A stretch of DNA of 27,702 nt from a virus. How positions within the stretch are numbered: position 1 is the stretch's first letter; the number at the start of each line of letters is the position of its first letter. The stretch spans positions 1-27,702 of IMG/VR virus record IMGVR_UViG_3300047457_000346, one strand, 5' to 3'. Positions 15,233-23,939 of the stretch are shown here, piece by piece. Below the pieces are notes generated by a model that made no database searches, was not told where the DNA came from, and saw only the letters and a list, made by a program, of their open reading frames with translations. The translations under genes were made by a program, and so were the position numbers.

Positions 15233-16023
15233 CAGCCGATCACCACGGCGCGGAATGCGTTAGCAGCTGGCGCTGTAGCGAACACCAGCGCCACTGTGTT
15301 CACGCCAGTGCGCTGCACATCCACTTCCACGTCGTCATACTGCCCCGAGTTGGGGAACACTCGCACGATCACATCACGAGTGTTCAGGTTGTGCGTCAAC
15401 GTGTAGCTCGTCGCTGAACCGTCGCCGACATTCGCGGAGAACTTCTTCAGTCGGCCGCTGTAGCTGGCGAGCGTCTGCGGCGTCACCACCAGGTCCGCAG
15501 CAGTGCCGGCATCCACCTCGGCCTGAGTTGCCAGGCGGCTGATGCCAGACTGCGTGGTACTGGCCGCCGGGGCGCTGGTGCCCATCACCGTCCAGCTCAC
15601 TGCCGTGGTGCCCAGCGTGCCGTTCACCGCTGTCTGCCGGTAGGTCACGCCAGCGCCGGTGCCCTCTTCCACCGTTGTGGTGGCCTGCTCCAGCTCAGCG
15701 AAGGTGCTCGCATCCAGCGAACGGGTCATCGCTGTCGCGGCGCCGTTCCACACATAGATGCCGTTCTCAGCTCCAGCGGTCTGCGCGCGCACCAGCACAC
15801 GGTCGCCGGTCGCCATCGTGATTCCGTCGATCGTCGCGCCCGGGCTCGCCAGGTTCAGGTTCGCTTGCGTCGCGACACGAGAGCTGTCCTTCCATGCCAG
15901 ACCCTCAATCGCTGAATCGACATAGCCCTTGTTGGCGGCATCACCATCAGCGGTCGGGGCCGGCAGGTTGGTGATCTTCGACACCGACGCCATGTCGATG
16001 TCGGTCAGAAAGCGGCGGGCCAT
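15232..16023 (-). CDS. Fibre-like structural protein, second of a three-gene cluster
   Basis: The 263-aa product contains KITNLPAPTADGDAANKGYV followed by DSAIEGL at the N-terminus, a classic fibre attachment segment, then ENGIYVWNGAATAMTRSLDA and the common fibre motif LATQAEVDAGTAADLVVTPQ followed by TLA at about residues 180-205. The C-terminal 65 residues (YTLTHNLNTRDVIVRVFPNS to AFRAVVIG) resemble those of the gene before it. GAGGA lies 7 nt before the ATG, inside a TGAGGAC that also carries the previous stop. These proteins normally form trimeric fibres that bind the cell surface. The location after head completion genes suggests a head or neck fibre. Confidence 0.78.
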   Translation of the reverse strand: MARRFLTDIDMASVSKITNLPAPTADGDAANKGYVDSAIEGLAWKDSSRVATQANLNLASPGATIDGITMATGDRVLVRAQTAGAENGIYVWNGAATAMTRSLDASTFAELEQATTTVEEGTGAGVTYRQTAVNGTLGTTAVSWTVMGTSAPAASTTQSGISRLATQAEVDAGTAADLVVTPQTLASYSGRLKKFSANVGDGSATSYTLTHNLNTRDVIVRVFPNSGQYDDVEVDVQRTGVNTVALVFATAPAANAFRAVVIG

Positions 16024-16033
16024 GGTGAAGTCC

Positions 16034-16996
16034 TCAGATCAAGCGGGCGAGGCCGGCAGTAGCCGACTTCAGTGTAACGACAGTCTGATTGACGCTTGGA
16101 TGCGACACGTCCGCATCAATCTCCTGGCTGCCGGAATCCAGCAGCTCAACGCTGGGGCGGAATCCCAGGTTGTGGTTGATTGTCCACGTCGTCGATGGCG
16201 TGGATTGTGTGTGCACGTAGGGAGAGATGGCGCCAACATCTGCGGCAGTCAGAGTTGCATTCCGCCACAGCCCGTCGACGCCGCGTCGCAACACCTCCAG
16301 GCCAGTCGCGGCGCCAGTGATCAGCACATCATGCAGCTCGTCGAGCTCAAGGCCGTTGTCGACCTTGACGTAGAGGATGCCGCTGGTGCCGGCGCCCTGC
16401 TTGACGCAGTAGCCGATCACCACACCATGCGCTGGCTGCGTCGGCCTCGTCGTGGTCAACGCACCGGTGGTCTCGCTCAGCCACACCAGAGCGCCTTCGG
16501 TCAGGGCTGAGGTGTTCAGCCCGCCAAGCTCACCAACAGCCACCACGTAGCCGGTGCTGTTGCTTAAGATCTCATCCTGCGTCAGGCCCAGGGTGCCAGC
16601 AGCTGTTGCCTCCACAGAGGCATCTGCAGGCGCAATGCTGACCGTCGTGCCATTGCTGCCCAGCACATAAACCGGTGTGCCCTTCGCGATCGCTGCACCA
16701 GTTGCGTTCCGCACCGTCACCAGCACCGTCATGGCGCGGTCTGGCACCACCTGGTCGAGCTTGGTTTTGTCAGCAGCGCTCAGCAGACCTGCTGCGCTCG
16801 TGGTCGCCACAGGCAAGGTGGCATCAGCGCCGGTGCTGCTGCTCAGCTGCCGCGTCGCCGGATCGTAGGCGAGATCAGTTCCCGGGGTTGGAACGATCTC
16901 CTCGATCGCTGTCTCCAGCTTGTCCAGATTGCTGTCGTGGTCAGTGGCCGTCAGCGGCGCATTCTTGACCTGCCGCCGGACCAGATTGAGGCTCAT
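16034..16996 (-). CDS. Fibre-like structural protein, first of a three-gene cluster
   Basis: The start at 16996 is chosen because it overlaps the previous stop by 4 nt; the 320-aa product then begins MSLNLVRRQVKNAPLTATDH. The phrase APLTATDHDSNLDKLETAIE is the K-x-PLT..E-D-N...L attachment motif of phage fibres. A middle beta domain (AIAKGTPVYVLGSNGTTVSI, GLTQDEILSNSTGYVVAVGE, GILYVKVDNGLELDELHDVL) is found in many virion structural proteins. The C-terminal part (TWTINHNLGFRPSVELLDSG to GLARLI) resembles the next gene's C-terminus. The location suggests a head-associated or neck appendage. Confidence 0.75.
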   Translation of the reverse strand: MSLNLVRRQVKNAPLTATDHDSNLDKLETAIEEIVPTPGTDLAYDPATRQLSSSTGADATLPVATTSAAGLLSAADKTKLDQVVPDRAMTVLVTVRNATGAAIAKGTPVYVLGSNGTTVSIAPADASVEATAAGTLGLTQDEILSNSTGYVVAVGELGGLNTSALTEGALVWLSETTGALTTTRPTQPAHGVVIGYCVKQGAGTSGILYVKVDNGLELDELHDVLITGAATGLEVLRRGVDGLWRNATLTAADVGAISPYVHTQSTPSTTWTINHNLGFRPSVELLDSGSQEIDADVSHPSVNQTVVTLKSATAGLARLI

Positions 16997-17355
16997 GCGA
17001 AGACTCCCGGCTCGAAGACGCCATCGACAAACACACTGCCGCTCGCAATCCGATGCAGCAGCAGCAGCCACCCTCGGTGGCCATCAGGCTGCGGATCACG
17101 CACCTGGAACACTCCCTCGTTCACCACCTCCACCAGGTCGCCCTGGCGTGGCGCAAACGGCAACTCGTCTCGATTCACCAGCAACACAGGGTGCGTGCTG
17201 TTCACACGCACCCCAGTCTCTGGATCCAGCGCCACATGGCTGGCCTGATACACGCCCTTGGCGGACGTTGCTGCACCAGCCCTGGTGTAGGTGATGGGTT
17301 GCCCCATCACCCCAACCACGGCCCGGAGAGCAATGCTCGCCAGGTCGTTTCTCAT
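16993..17355 (-). CDS. Head-tail attachment protein, lambda FII-like
   Basis: The 120-aa product has a helical N-terminus (MRNDLASIALRAVVGVMGQP), a beta strand with Tyr-Thr (ITYTRAG), GVYQASHVALDPETGVRVNS and LVNRDELPFAPRQGDLVEVV followed by VFQVRDPQPDG. The pattern and length (lambda FII is 117 aa) fit the FII-type attachment protein, which joins the head to the tail after packaging. It overlaps the cement gene stop by one base and the first fibre-like gene by 4 nt. The family call is by pattern and position. Confidence 0.75.
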   Translation of the reverse strand: MRNDLASIALRAVVGVMGQPITYTRAGAATSAKGVYQASHVALDPETGVRVNSTHPVLLVNRDELPFAPRQGDLVEVVNEGVFQVRDPQPDGHRGWLLLLHRIASGSVFVDGVFEPGVFA

Positions 17356-17717
17356 CAGACCACGAACTCGTTCAGGCGCACGGTGGCAAACGCCTGCGCC
17401 GTGGTCTTCGCTGCCAGGAACACACCCACGTAGCTGTTGCTGGTGGCAACCGGGGTGATCCGCCGGTTCGTGTTGTCCCAGTAGGCCTTCGCACCAGCGA
17501 CAGCATCAGTGCTGGCACCGGTCGCGGCCTCCAGGCCGTAGACACCGCAGGTGTGCACGTTCACCACATCGCCGAGTGCGCCAGTAACGACACACACGCC
17601 GAACAGCGAACCCACCAGCACACCCTGCCCGCCGGTGCGGGCATAGGGCAGCGTCACCTCGACATAGTCACCGTTCTGGATGAACCCCAGACCGGTGCTC
17701 GGATCGTAACCCTTCAT
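17355..17717 (-). CDS. Capsid cement/decoration protein, DUF2190-type
   Basis: The 120-aa product begins MKGYDPSTGLGFIQNGDYVE and contains VLVGSLFGVCVVTGALGDVV, VYGLEAATGASTDAVAGAKA, YWDNTNRRITPV, SNSYVGVFLAA and a final ATVRLNEFVV. This is the DUF2190 pattern (early Q-x-GD, GxLFGV, YWD, V-RLN). The family is often found just before or after the major capsid gene and stabilises the expanded shell. GAGGA lies 7 nt upstream of the ATG. Its place directly downstream of the capsid gene is the usual one. Confidence 0.9.
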   Translation of the reverse strand: MKGYDPSTGLGFIQNGDYVEVTLPYARTGGQGVLVGSLFGVCVVTGALGDVVNVHTCGVYGLEAATGASTDAVAGAKAYWDNTNRRITPVATSNSYVGVFLAAKTTAQAFATVRLNEFVV

Positions 17718-17752
17718 TGTTCAGTCCTCAGGATGGATGGAAAGAGATCAGA

Positions 17753-19687
17753 TCAGGCGCCGGTGGAGCGGTAGATCCACTGGTGCTGAGGCACCGTGCA
17801 GCCGAAGGAATGACGCAGGTAGACGGTCACGCCATCGGGATCACGGCCAGACACCGACTCGATGCTCGGGCCGCCCTCGCCGTCCAGGTAGCCGTAGACC
17901 AGCTTGTCCACACCGGGGTAGTCGCCCACCACATAGAACTGGGTGGTGCTCTTCGCGTCCAGACGGGGCTCAACGATCTTCTGCAGGTAGCCCGAGAAGA
18001 TGTTGACGTTGCTAATCTGGTTCGGAACGATCGTGGTGTTGAACTTGTCGAACGCAGTCTCCAGCGTGGTCGGGATCAGGATGTACTGCGGGGTCACATA
18101 CAGCGGGGTGCCGTCGAAGCTCTTCTGGTTGCGCATCTTCTGACGCGCGTCCGAGATGCTGGCCTCGCCGATCACACCGGTGCCGGTGTTGGCGTGATCC
18201 GCATGGAACAGCGCTTTGCTGTCCATCATGCAGGTGGCGCCCAGGCTGCCGGTGGTGATCAGACCCCACATCTGGTTGGCCTCGAACACCGCAACACCAC
18301 GACCCAGCACCTGGATGGCGCGGGTGATGTAACCCAGGTTGTCGTTGATGATCAGGCGACGGCCCACCACCAGCTTCTTGCCGTACTCCGACAGCTTCCA
18401 GGAGCCCTTGGTCTCGCTGATCGTGCCGGCTTTGTACTCGCCGCCTTCGCGCAGCTCCTCAGGCAGGATCTGGCCGCCGACTTCCATCACGCTCATGTCG
18501 CGGAAGTCAGGCAGGTTGTCCTGACGGGCCAGGGGCTGCCAGGTCTGGCGCTCCTCGGCATAGGCAGCCTTCAGCGTCACACGCTGGATGCTGGTCAGCA
18601 GCAGCGGGAAGTCTGTGGTCGAGTGCATGGCACGACCGGCCAGCTCGTCCTTGGTCATCCCCTTGGTGCTCACGCCCGAGCGCTCCACGCACTCGCGCGC
18701 CATGTCCAGCAGGGTGGTGCCCAGGTACTCGCGGGCGCCGCCTTCATCCCACTTGCGGAAGCCGCTGCGGGCCTCCAGGGCATGCAGCATCGCCTCGGCG
18801 CGCTTCTCGCCGTGGTCGGCGGTCACGTCGATGCGGGCCTGGGTCTGGGGCTGCGATTGCTGCCGCTGATACATGGCGTCGATGATCGCGGCGCGGGCGC
18901 CATCGATCGGGGTGCCATCAGCAATCAGCTTCTCGGCGAAGTCACCAGTGAAGCCAGCCTTGCGGCAGGCGTCCATGATGTCGGTCACGCGGCGGCGCTC
19001 ACCGGCGCGCACAGCTTCCACATCCACCGCAGGAGCGGCGGCGCGGGTGTCGACCTGGGTCTCGGTGGTCACCGCTGCCTCAGCCCCACGGGCTTCAGCA
19101 GGGGCTTCCTGCATACGGGTTTCGTCCATGGGGCTGTCCTGTGTTAGAGCAGTCTCGGGGTTCATGTTAGGCGACTCTTCCGAGCGCACCTGGGCTGCGG
19201 CATCAGCCGGGATCGGCACGAGCGATAGCTCGTACGGCTCCCAGTCAACGGCGCGCTCCACCGGCGTGGTGCCGGATTCATCGCGCTCCGTCTTGTGCTT
19301 CCGGTATCCCACGCTGATGTTGCGCAGGATCCCATCGCGCACGTCCTGGAAGATCGGTTCCACCTCAGCGCGCTTGCTGAACCTCACCGTCGCGCGGCCT
19401 TCGTTGCCGTTGAGCCATGCACGCTCAACGACTCCCAGCACACTGCGCAGGCTGAAGTTCTCGTGCGAATCGAGCAGCGGTGCGCCTCTGTTCAAACGAT
19501 CCAGCCGCACTGCATCAGGCGACAGGCTCAGCTCTTCGATGTAGTCGCCACGCGCCCAGTCCGAGCGCTTCACCTGCGCACCCGTCGTCCACACCACATC
19601 CACGGTGCGCTCATCCACGTTCACCGTGTCGGGCGCAAACATCGCCCGCGTCTGCAGCAGATCAGTGCTCATCGTTTGTTCACGCAT
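17753..19687 (-). CDS. Prohead protease fused to major capsid protein
   Basis: This 644-aa protein combines two functions. Residues about 20-165 form a HK97-type prohead protease: LLDSHENFSLRSVLG holds the catalytic His (H75), LRNISVGYRK the catalytic Ser (S125), followed by DWEPYELSLVPIPADA. A charged, Ala/Glu-rich linker (about 166-285) fits a scaffold or delta domain. Residues about 290-644 form a HK97-fold major capsid protein (LHALEARSGFRKWDEGG, LPDFRDMSVMEVGGQI, GSWKLSEYGKKLVVGRRLIIN shape, LGRGVAVFEANQMWGLI). In the family the protease frees the capsid domain during maturation. The start 19687 lacks a clear ribosome site; ATG at 19672 is the alternative. It follows the portal gene after 9 nt. 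Confidence 0.92.
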   Translation of the reverse strand: MREQTMSTDLLQTRAMFAPDTVNVDERTVDVVWTTGAQVKRSDWARGDYIEELSLSPDAVRLDRLNRGAPLLDSHENFSLRSVLGVVERAWLNGNEGRATVRFSKRAEVEPIFQDVRDGILRNISVGYRKHKTERDESGTTPVERAVDWEPYELSLVPIPADAAAQVRSEESPNMNPETALTQDSPMDETRMQEAPAEARGAEAAVTTETQVDTRAAAPAVDVEAVRAGERRRVTDIMDACRKAGFTGDFAEKLIADGTPIDGARAAIIDAMYQRQQSQPQTQARIDVTADHGEKRAEAMLHALEARSGFRKWDEGGAREYLGTTLLDMARECVERSGVSTKGMTKDELAGRAMHSTTDFPLLLTSIQRVTLKAAYAEERQTWQPLARQDNLPDFRDMSVMEVGGQILPEELREGGEYKAGTISETKGSWKLSEYGKKLVVGRRLIINDNLGYITRAIQVLGRGVAVFEANQMWGLITTGSLGATCMMDSKALFHADHANTGTGVIGEASISDARQKMRNQKSFDGTPLYVTPQYILIPTTLETAFDKFNTTIVPNQISNVNIFSGYLQKIVEPRLDAKSTTQFYVVGDYPGVDKLVYGYLDGEGGPSIESVSGRDPDGVTVYLRHSFGCTVPQHQWIYRSTGA

Positions 19688-19696
19688 GAATTGAGT

Positions 19697-21250
19697 CTAT
19701 GGCTGGCCAGCTGCTGGAGCTGGTGTCGGCACTGGCGTTGGTTCAGTCGGCGGCTCTCCAGTTGGGGGCAGTTCGGTGCCAGCAGGCCGGCCCTGCGTCA
19801 GACCCGCAGCGCTCACCTTCCGCGGGTCGGTGTCGAGCACGATGCCGGCTCGATCCAGCATCTGATTCCACTCGCGGTACTGCTCGATCACGTCCTCAGG
19901 TTCGAGGCCCTCTTCCCGGATCGCTTCCTGCGGTGGCTTCAGGCCGCCTCGCACCTTGCTGATCGTCGCCTTCGTGTCGGCTGCTGGGTCGTAGGCCTGA
20001 GGCGGTGGCGGTGTCCAGTCAGCGGTCAGGCCATCAGTCGGAATCCCGGCGATGCTCGCTGCACGAGCCCACCACTCCCACACCCGGTTGAACACGGTCG
20101 GGGCCAGCAGCTGCCATTGATCGCAGACGGTCTGCTTGTTGAACGACTGCCAGCCCAGGCGGCCGGCGCTGAAGTTCGTGCCCTGGAAATCACCCGTCAG
20201 CAACTCATAGGGCACGTTGCAGCCCATGGCAATCCGCAGCAGGTAGATCCTCATGATCTGGTCGATCTCACCCACGCTCGGCGGCGAGCTGAACCGGATG
20301 TCCTGGCCGGGGCCCAGCCGCACCATCGCGCCGGGTTCCAGCCGATCGCTCACATCAGACTTCTGATCGCCGGCGCCGTCCACGTCGACGATCACGCCGG
20401 TCATGCACGCGCTGATCTTCTGCTTCAGCAGCTGCGCGTCCATGTAGTCGTCCAGGTCGCGCAGGGTGATCACCACCGGCGCCAGGCTCGTGACACCGCG
20501 CGTCTGCTGCGGACGCTGCGACGTGAACAGGTGGATGATCTCATCCGCCGGCACACGGTTGCTCTCAGGCGTGATGACGCGCACCTGCGCTTCGCCTGGG
20601 TGGTAGTTGTACAACCAGTAGCTGACGCGCTTGCCGTCGGCGTCGTACTCAATCCCGCGGGAGATCCAGCCGTCGACACCAGCCAGGTTGATCCCGTCGT
20701 GATCCTCGGCGATCCAGTCCGGCTCCAGCACATGGAGCTGCAACGGGATCTTCAGGCCCAGGCGCTGCATCGATGCCGGTGATGGCCGGCGCAGGCGGAT
20801 CAGCACCTCGCCGCTCTCCTTCCAGCAGCGCACCGCCTTCGCTATCAGCCCGGCGAAGTCCAGCAATCCTTCGTAGTCGCACTGCCATGGGTCCATCGCC
20901 CACGCGCGAAACTCGTCGGTTGTGCGCTGCCCTCGCGCACCACCGTTCCGCCGGCCGGCCTTCGCCTTGAAGCTCCAGCCAGGTCCGATCAGGGCCGACA
21001 CCCACAGCGACACCGCGCGCTGCGCATAGGGGTTGTTGCGCACCAGGTCGCGCGCGCGGTCGCGCATGTCCGCGAACCCAACTGCTGACGCTGCATCAGC
21101 GCTGGTGCGTCGCGTTGACCAGTTCTCAACACGCCGGCCGCGGGCCGCCGCGTCATACCGGCGCAGCTGATCGAGCTGCAGCCGCGCTGCCTGGCGCTTC
21201 ACTGCAGCGCGCGGCGCAAAGACGGAGATCAGCTGATCGAAGGCATTCAT
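19697..21250 (-). CDS. Portal protein, lambda family (gpB-like)
   Basis: The 517-aa product matches the lambda portal family: RARDLVRNNPYAQRAVSLWV followed by IGPGW near the N-terminus, KESGEVLIRLRR, VLEPDWI at about 175, GIEYDADGKRVSYWLY, RVPADEIIHLFTSQRPQQTR and MGCNVPYELLTGDFQGTNFS followed by GRLGWQSF. The protein forms the dodecameric ring at one vertex through which DNA is packed and released. The C-terminus is Pro/Thr-rich low-complexity (PTGEPPTEPTPVPTPAPAAG), probably disordered. The start overlaps the gpW-like stop by 4 nt. Length is close to lambda gpB (533 aa). Confidence 0.95.
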   Translation of the reverse strand: MNAFDQLISVFAPRAAVKRQAARLQLDQLRRYDAAARGRRVENWSTRRTSADAASAVGFADMRDRARDLVRNNPYAQRAVSLWVSALIGPGWSFKAKAGRRNGGARGQRTTDEFRAWAMDPWQCDYEGLLDFAGLIAKAVRCWKESGEVLIRLRRPSPASMQRLGLKIPLQLHVLEPDWIAEDHDGINLAGVDGWISRGIEYDADGKRVSYWLYNYHPGEAQVRVITPESNRVPADEIIHLFTSQRPQQTRGVTSLAPVVITLRDLDDYMDAQLLKQKISACMTGVIVDVDGAGDQKSDVSDRLEPGAMVRLGPGQDIRFSSPPSVGEIDQIMRIYLLRIAMGCNVPYELLTGDFQGTNFSAGRLGWQSFNKQTVCDQWQLLAPTVFNRVWEWWARAASIAGIPTDGLTADWTPPPPQAYDPAADTKATISKVRGGLKPPQEAIREEGLEPEDVIEQYREWNQMLDRAGIVLDTDPRKVSAAGLTQGRPAGTELPPTGEPPTEPTPVPTPAPAAGQP

Positions 21251-21450
21251 TCGTAGTCGCGCGCCGTGGTGATGTAGACCTTCCGCATCGGTGACGCCTG
21301 GTTCACCTGAGCGGCGATCAGCGCGCGCGCCTTCAGCAGATCACCCATGCTCTGATAGGTGACCTCCTTGTCGTCATACCTGACCTTCAGGTAACCGCCG
21401 GCGATCGCTTCCTCGATGGCGGTCAGATGTGCCTGCGTGAATGTGCTCAT
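21247..21450 (-). CDS. Head-tail joining protein, lambda gpW-like
   Basis: From the ATG at 21450 the product is 67 aa; the GTG at 21459 is rejected because GGAGG lies 8 nt before the ATG. Sequence such as HLTAIEEAIAGGYLKVRYDD followed by KEVTYQSMGDLLKARALI follows the lambda gpW plan: a helix, a short beta hairpin around K-x-V-x-Y-D-x-K-x-V-x-Y, a second helix starting S-x-x-D-L. gpW (68 aa in lambda) stabilises packed DNA and prepares the portal for FII and the tail. It lies between the large terminase and the portal as in lambda and overlaps the portal start by 4 nt. Confidence 0.9.
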   Translation of the reverse strand: MSTFTQAHLTAIEEAIAGGYLKVRYDDKEVTYQSMGDLLKARALIAAQVNQASPMRKVYITTARDYE

Positions 21451-21478
21451 CCGGGCCACCTCCTCGCGGCCATGCTAC

Positions 21479-23404
21479 TCAGTCCCAGAACGAGGACCTC
21501 CGGCGCGCTGGCTGCTCCGATTGCTCCGGCTGCTCCTGGCGCACAGGTGCTGCAGGTGCATCGCTCACACCGCCACCTTCTGCTTCCCATCGTTCGTCGC
21601 TCCAACGGTCTGCACCGACCAGGGCCGCGGCCGCCCTGGCGTAGACCCTGCAGTCCAGCGCCTCGTTGCGAGGCCTGGTCTTGACCCACTCGAACTTCGG
21701 GTACCCTCGCCGGTCGATCGTGTTCTCCAGCCGCTCCGCCGTCAGCTGCTGGAAATACTCCTGCCCGTACTGCGGGAAGTGGCACCAGCCATGCGGCAGG
21801 CCCTCGGCCTCATCCTCCGGCGGCCGGCGCCGCAGCCAGCCGTAGAGCTCCGACTTCGCCGTGCTCGTGCCCACCGGCCAGATCTTCACGCCGCCGCGCA
21901 GCGGCTTGCCGTTTCGCAGCACATCCACCCTTGAGGGGGTGCCGATCACGCTCACCTGGCTCTCGACGCCCTTGATCCCGATCACTCGGTTCTGCGGCTG
22001 CGTCCGCACCCACCGCTTCACCTCCTCGGTGCGGTAACCCGTGTCGATCGCTGTCATCCGGATCGGCAGTCGCTGGCCATCGCCGCGGCCGAACTCGCTC
22101 CGCACGAACTTCGACAGTTCGCGCCACACAGCCGGCTCCGCCGTGTCGCCAGCCAGCACCTGGTAGTCGAGGCTCCAACTCTCCAGCCCAGGGCCCCAGC
22201 CCACCACCTCCAGCTCCAGGCGGTCGCCCTGCACGTCCACACCGCAGGTGATGAACACCACCCCGTCCGGCACCGAGCCGATTTCATAGAGCTCTCGCCG
22301 GTTGTAGAGCGCCTCCCAGTCCGGCGCCTCGCCGTCGTTGTTGTACGGCAGCGCCAGCACCGTGTTGATGAACGGCTGCATCAACGCTGGGTTGTCCTCC
22401 GCCTTCACGAACTTCACCACCGCGTCATCCCAGCTGAACCAGCCGAGCGGCGCATAGAGCGCGTTGCAGTGGTAGCCCTGGTGCTGCACTCGCTCCGGGA
22501 ACTCAGCTTCCCACCAGTCGTCGCTCCACACCTCCGGGTCGTACCACCAGGCCTTCGTGTCCTCGCTGATCCCGACGCCGCATTCCTCGCACATCAGCAC
22601 CGGCGGCACGGTCAGCTTCACCGGCAGGCCCGGATCCTTCTCGTCCCATCGCATCCGCTCCCACTCCAGCGTCTGCCGATGGCCGCAATGCGGGCATGGC
22701 AGCTTCAGGTGGTTCTGGCTGCTGTCGCCCCACTTCCGCCAGATCGCGCTCGTGCCCGCACGGCCCGGTGTGCTCGTCCAGCCGTGCTTCTTCCGGCTGC
22801 CGAACGTCCGCGTCCTGGCCTCCACGATCTCCAGCGGGTTGCCCTCCTCATCCACGTCCGACGGCCAGCGGTCGATCTCGTCGCCGCCCAGGTTCTGGAT
22901 CGGCATGGACGCCAGGCCGCTCGCTGCATTGGCACCGCCCAGAATCAGCTGCCCGCCCGGAAAGTCCTTCATCAGCATCGTGTTGCCCGAGTCCCGTGAC
23001 TTCGGGTCCGCCACCTTCTCCCGCAGGCTTGGCGTCGCGTCGATCATCGGCTGGATGCGCGTCCTCGAGTACCGCTTCGCCAGATCGATCGTCGGCTGCA
23101 CGAACAGGCTCGGGCCCGGCGCGATGTCCATGACATAGCCCTGCCAGTTGTTCAGGGCCTCCGATTTCCCCATCTGGCTGCCGAACACCAGCGTCACCTC
23201 CCGCACCCGCGTCGTCGCGCTCAGGTCGTCCATCGCCCGCCGGAGATAGGGGGTCCTCGCCGTTTTCCACGGCCCGTGCTCTGCTGACGCCTTCGGGCTC
23301 AGCATCCGCCGCTGATCCGCCCACTGGCTCACCGTCAGCAGCGGGTCAGGCCTCAGGCCTTCCCAGAACGCCTGTTCAACCGCATCAGCCCTGGCCAGCG
23401 CCAT
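21479..23404 (-). CDS. Terminase large subunit, GpA family
   Basis: Start 23404 is chosen because GGAGG lies 9 nt upstream; the ATG seven codons earlier has none. The 641-aa product has a Walker A-like GSQMGKSE at about residues 75-82, a Walker B-like NLGGDEIDRW (D175, E176), and two Cys pairs CPHC (237-240) and CEEC (272-275) that likely bind zinc. The nuclease part has CGVDVQGDRLELEVVGWG (D390, D394). This is the lambda gpA/GpA family, the packaging ATPase and DNA-cutting nuclease. The C-terminus is rich in Gln, Glu and Pro. It overlaps the small terminase gene by 20 nt. Confidence 0.96.
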   Translation of the reverse strand: MALARADAVEQAFWEGLRPDPLLTVSQWADQRRMLSPKASAEHGPWKTARTPYLRRAMDDLSATTRVREVTLVFGSQMGKSEALNNWQGYVMDIAPGPSLFVQPTIDLAKRYSRTRIQPMIDATPSLREKVADPKSRDSGNTMLMKDFPGGQLILGGANAASGLASMPIQNLGGDEIDRWPSDVDEEGNPLEIVEARTRTFGSRKKHGWTSTPGRAGTSAIWRKWGDSSQNHLKLPCPHCGHRQTLEWERMRWDEKDPGLPVKLTVPPVLMCEECGVGISEDTKAWWYDPEVWSDDWWEAEFPERVQHQGYHCNALYAPLGWFSWDDAVVKFVKAEDNPALMQPFINTVLALPYNNDGEAPDWEALYNRRELYEIGSVPDGVVFITCGVDVQGDRLELEVVGWGPGLESWSLDYQVLAGDTAEPAVWRELSKFVRSEFGRGDGQRLPIRMTAIDTGYRTEEVKRWVRTQPQNRVIGIKGVESQVSVIGTPSRVDVLRNGKPLRGGVKIWPVGTSTAKSELYGWLRRRPPEDEAEGLPHGWCHFPQYGQEYFQQLTAERLENTIDRRGYPKFEWVKTRPRNEALDCRVYARAAAALVGADRWSDERWEAEGGGVSDAPAAPVRQEQPEQSEQPARRRSSFWD

Positions 23405-23939
23405 CTGCCAAAGCCTCCAACGCATTGACCAGGTGCCGCTGGATCACCAGCAGCACCTCAGCACGCTCATCCGGGTTCAGGCCCCCGGCCGCCTTCGCGA
23501 TCTCGCCAATCATCTGCGGACCGATCCGCAGCACCGCATCACGCACCTGCCGGCCAGACTCGAACCGCTTCCGCGTCATCTCCTCGACGCTCACCAGCTT
23601 GCCGCTGCGCTCCTCGTACTCGAGCGCCAGCAGCTTCGCCTGGTAGCCCGCCTTGATCGTCTGCGCCTGGTTCATCGACGGGCCGCGATGCCCGCCGCTG
23701 GAGTCGCTCTCACCGCCGCCGTTCAGCTGCCGCTGCCGTCCCGCCTTGATCTCCGCCGAGTGCCGGCGCTGGGGCATCGTGTTCTTGCCCCACTCGCGAT
23801 CCGCAACCTCAGGGTCGATCAGCCAGCTGCGGCCCTCACGTGTCGCGCCATCCTTGATCCGCCCCTCGGCGATCGCCTTTCTCACCGCCTGAGGCACCAC
23901 CCCCAGCTGCGACGCATACTCGGCGAGCTTGATCAGCAC
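23385..23939 (-). CDS. Terminase small subunit, Nu1-like
   Basis: The 184-aa product starts with GTG (coded as Met) and overlaps the preceding stop by 7 nt. Residues 3-50 form a winged helix-turn-helix of MerR/Nu1 type: IKLAEYASQLGVVPQAVRKA followed by RSWLIDPEVADREW. A linker leads to helices with AKLLALEYEERSGKLVSVEE and VRDAVLRIGPQMIGEIAKAA, the pattern of Nu1-type small terminases. The protein binds the packaging site on phage DNA and recruits the large subunit. The order small then large subunit is standard. Confidence 0.9.
   Translation of the reverse strand: MLIKLAEYASQLGVVPQAVRKAIAEGRIKDGATREGRSWLIDPEVADREWGKNTMPQRRHSAEIKAGRQRQLNGGGESDSSGGHRGPSMNQAQTIKAGYQAKLLALEYEERSGKLVSVEEMTRKRFESGRQVRDAVLRIGPQMIGEIAKAAGGLNPDERAEVLLVIQRHLVNALEALADGAGQG

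Noticed and set aside
17717-20782. Two long plus-strand open frames (17717-19147 and 19295-20782)
   Set aside because: They lie opposite the capsid fusion and portal genes, which have firm family matches, and their products look like codon-bias shadows.
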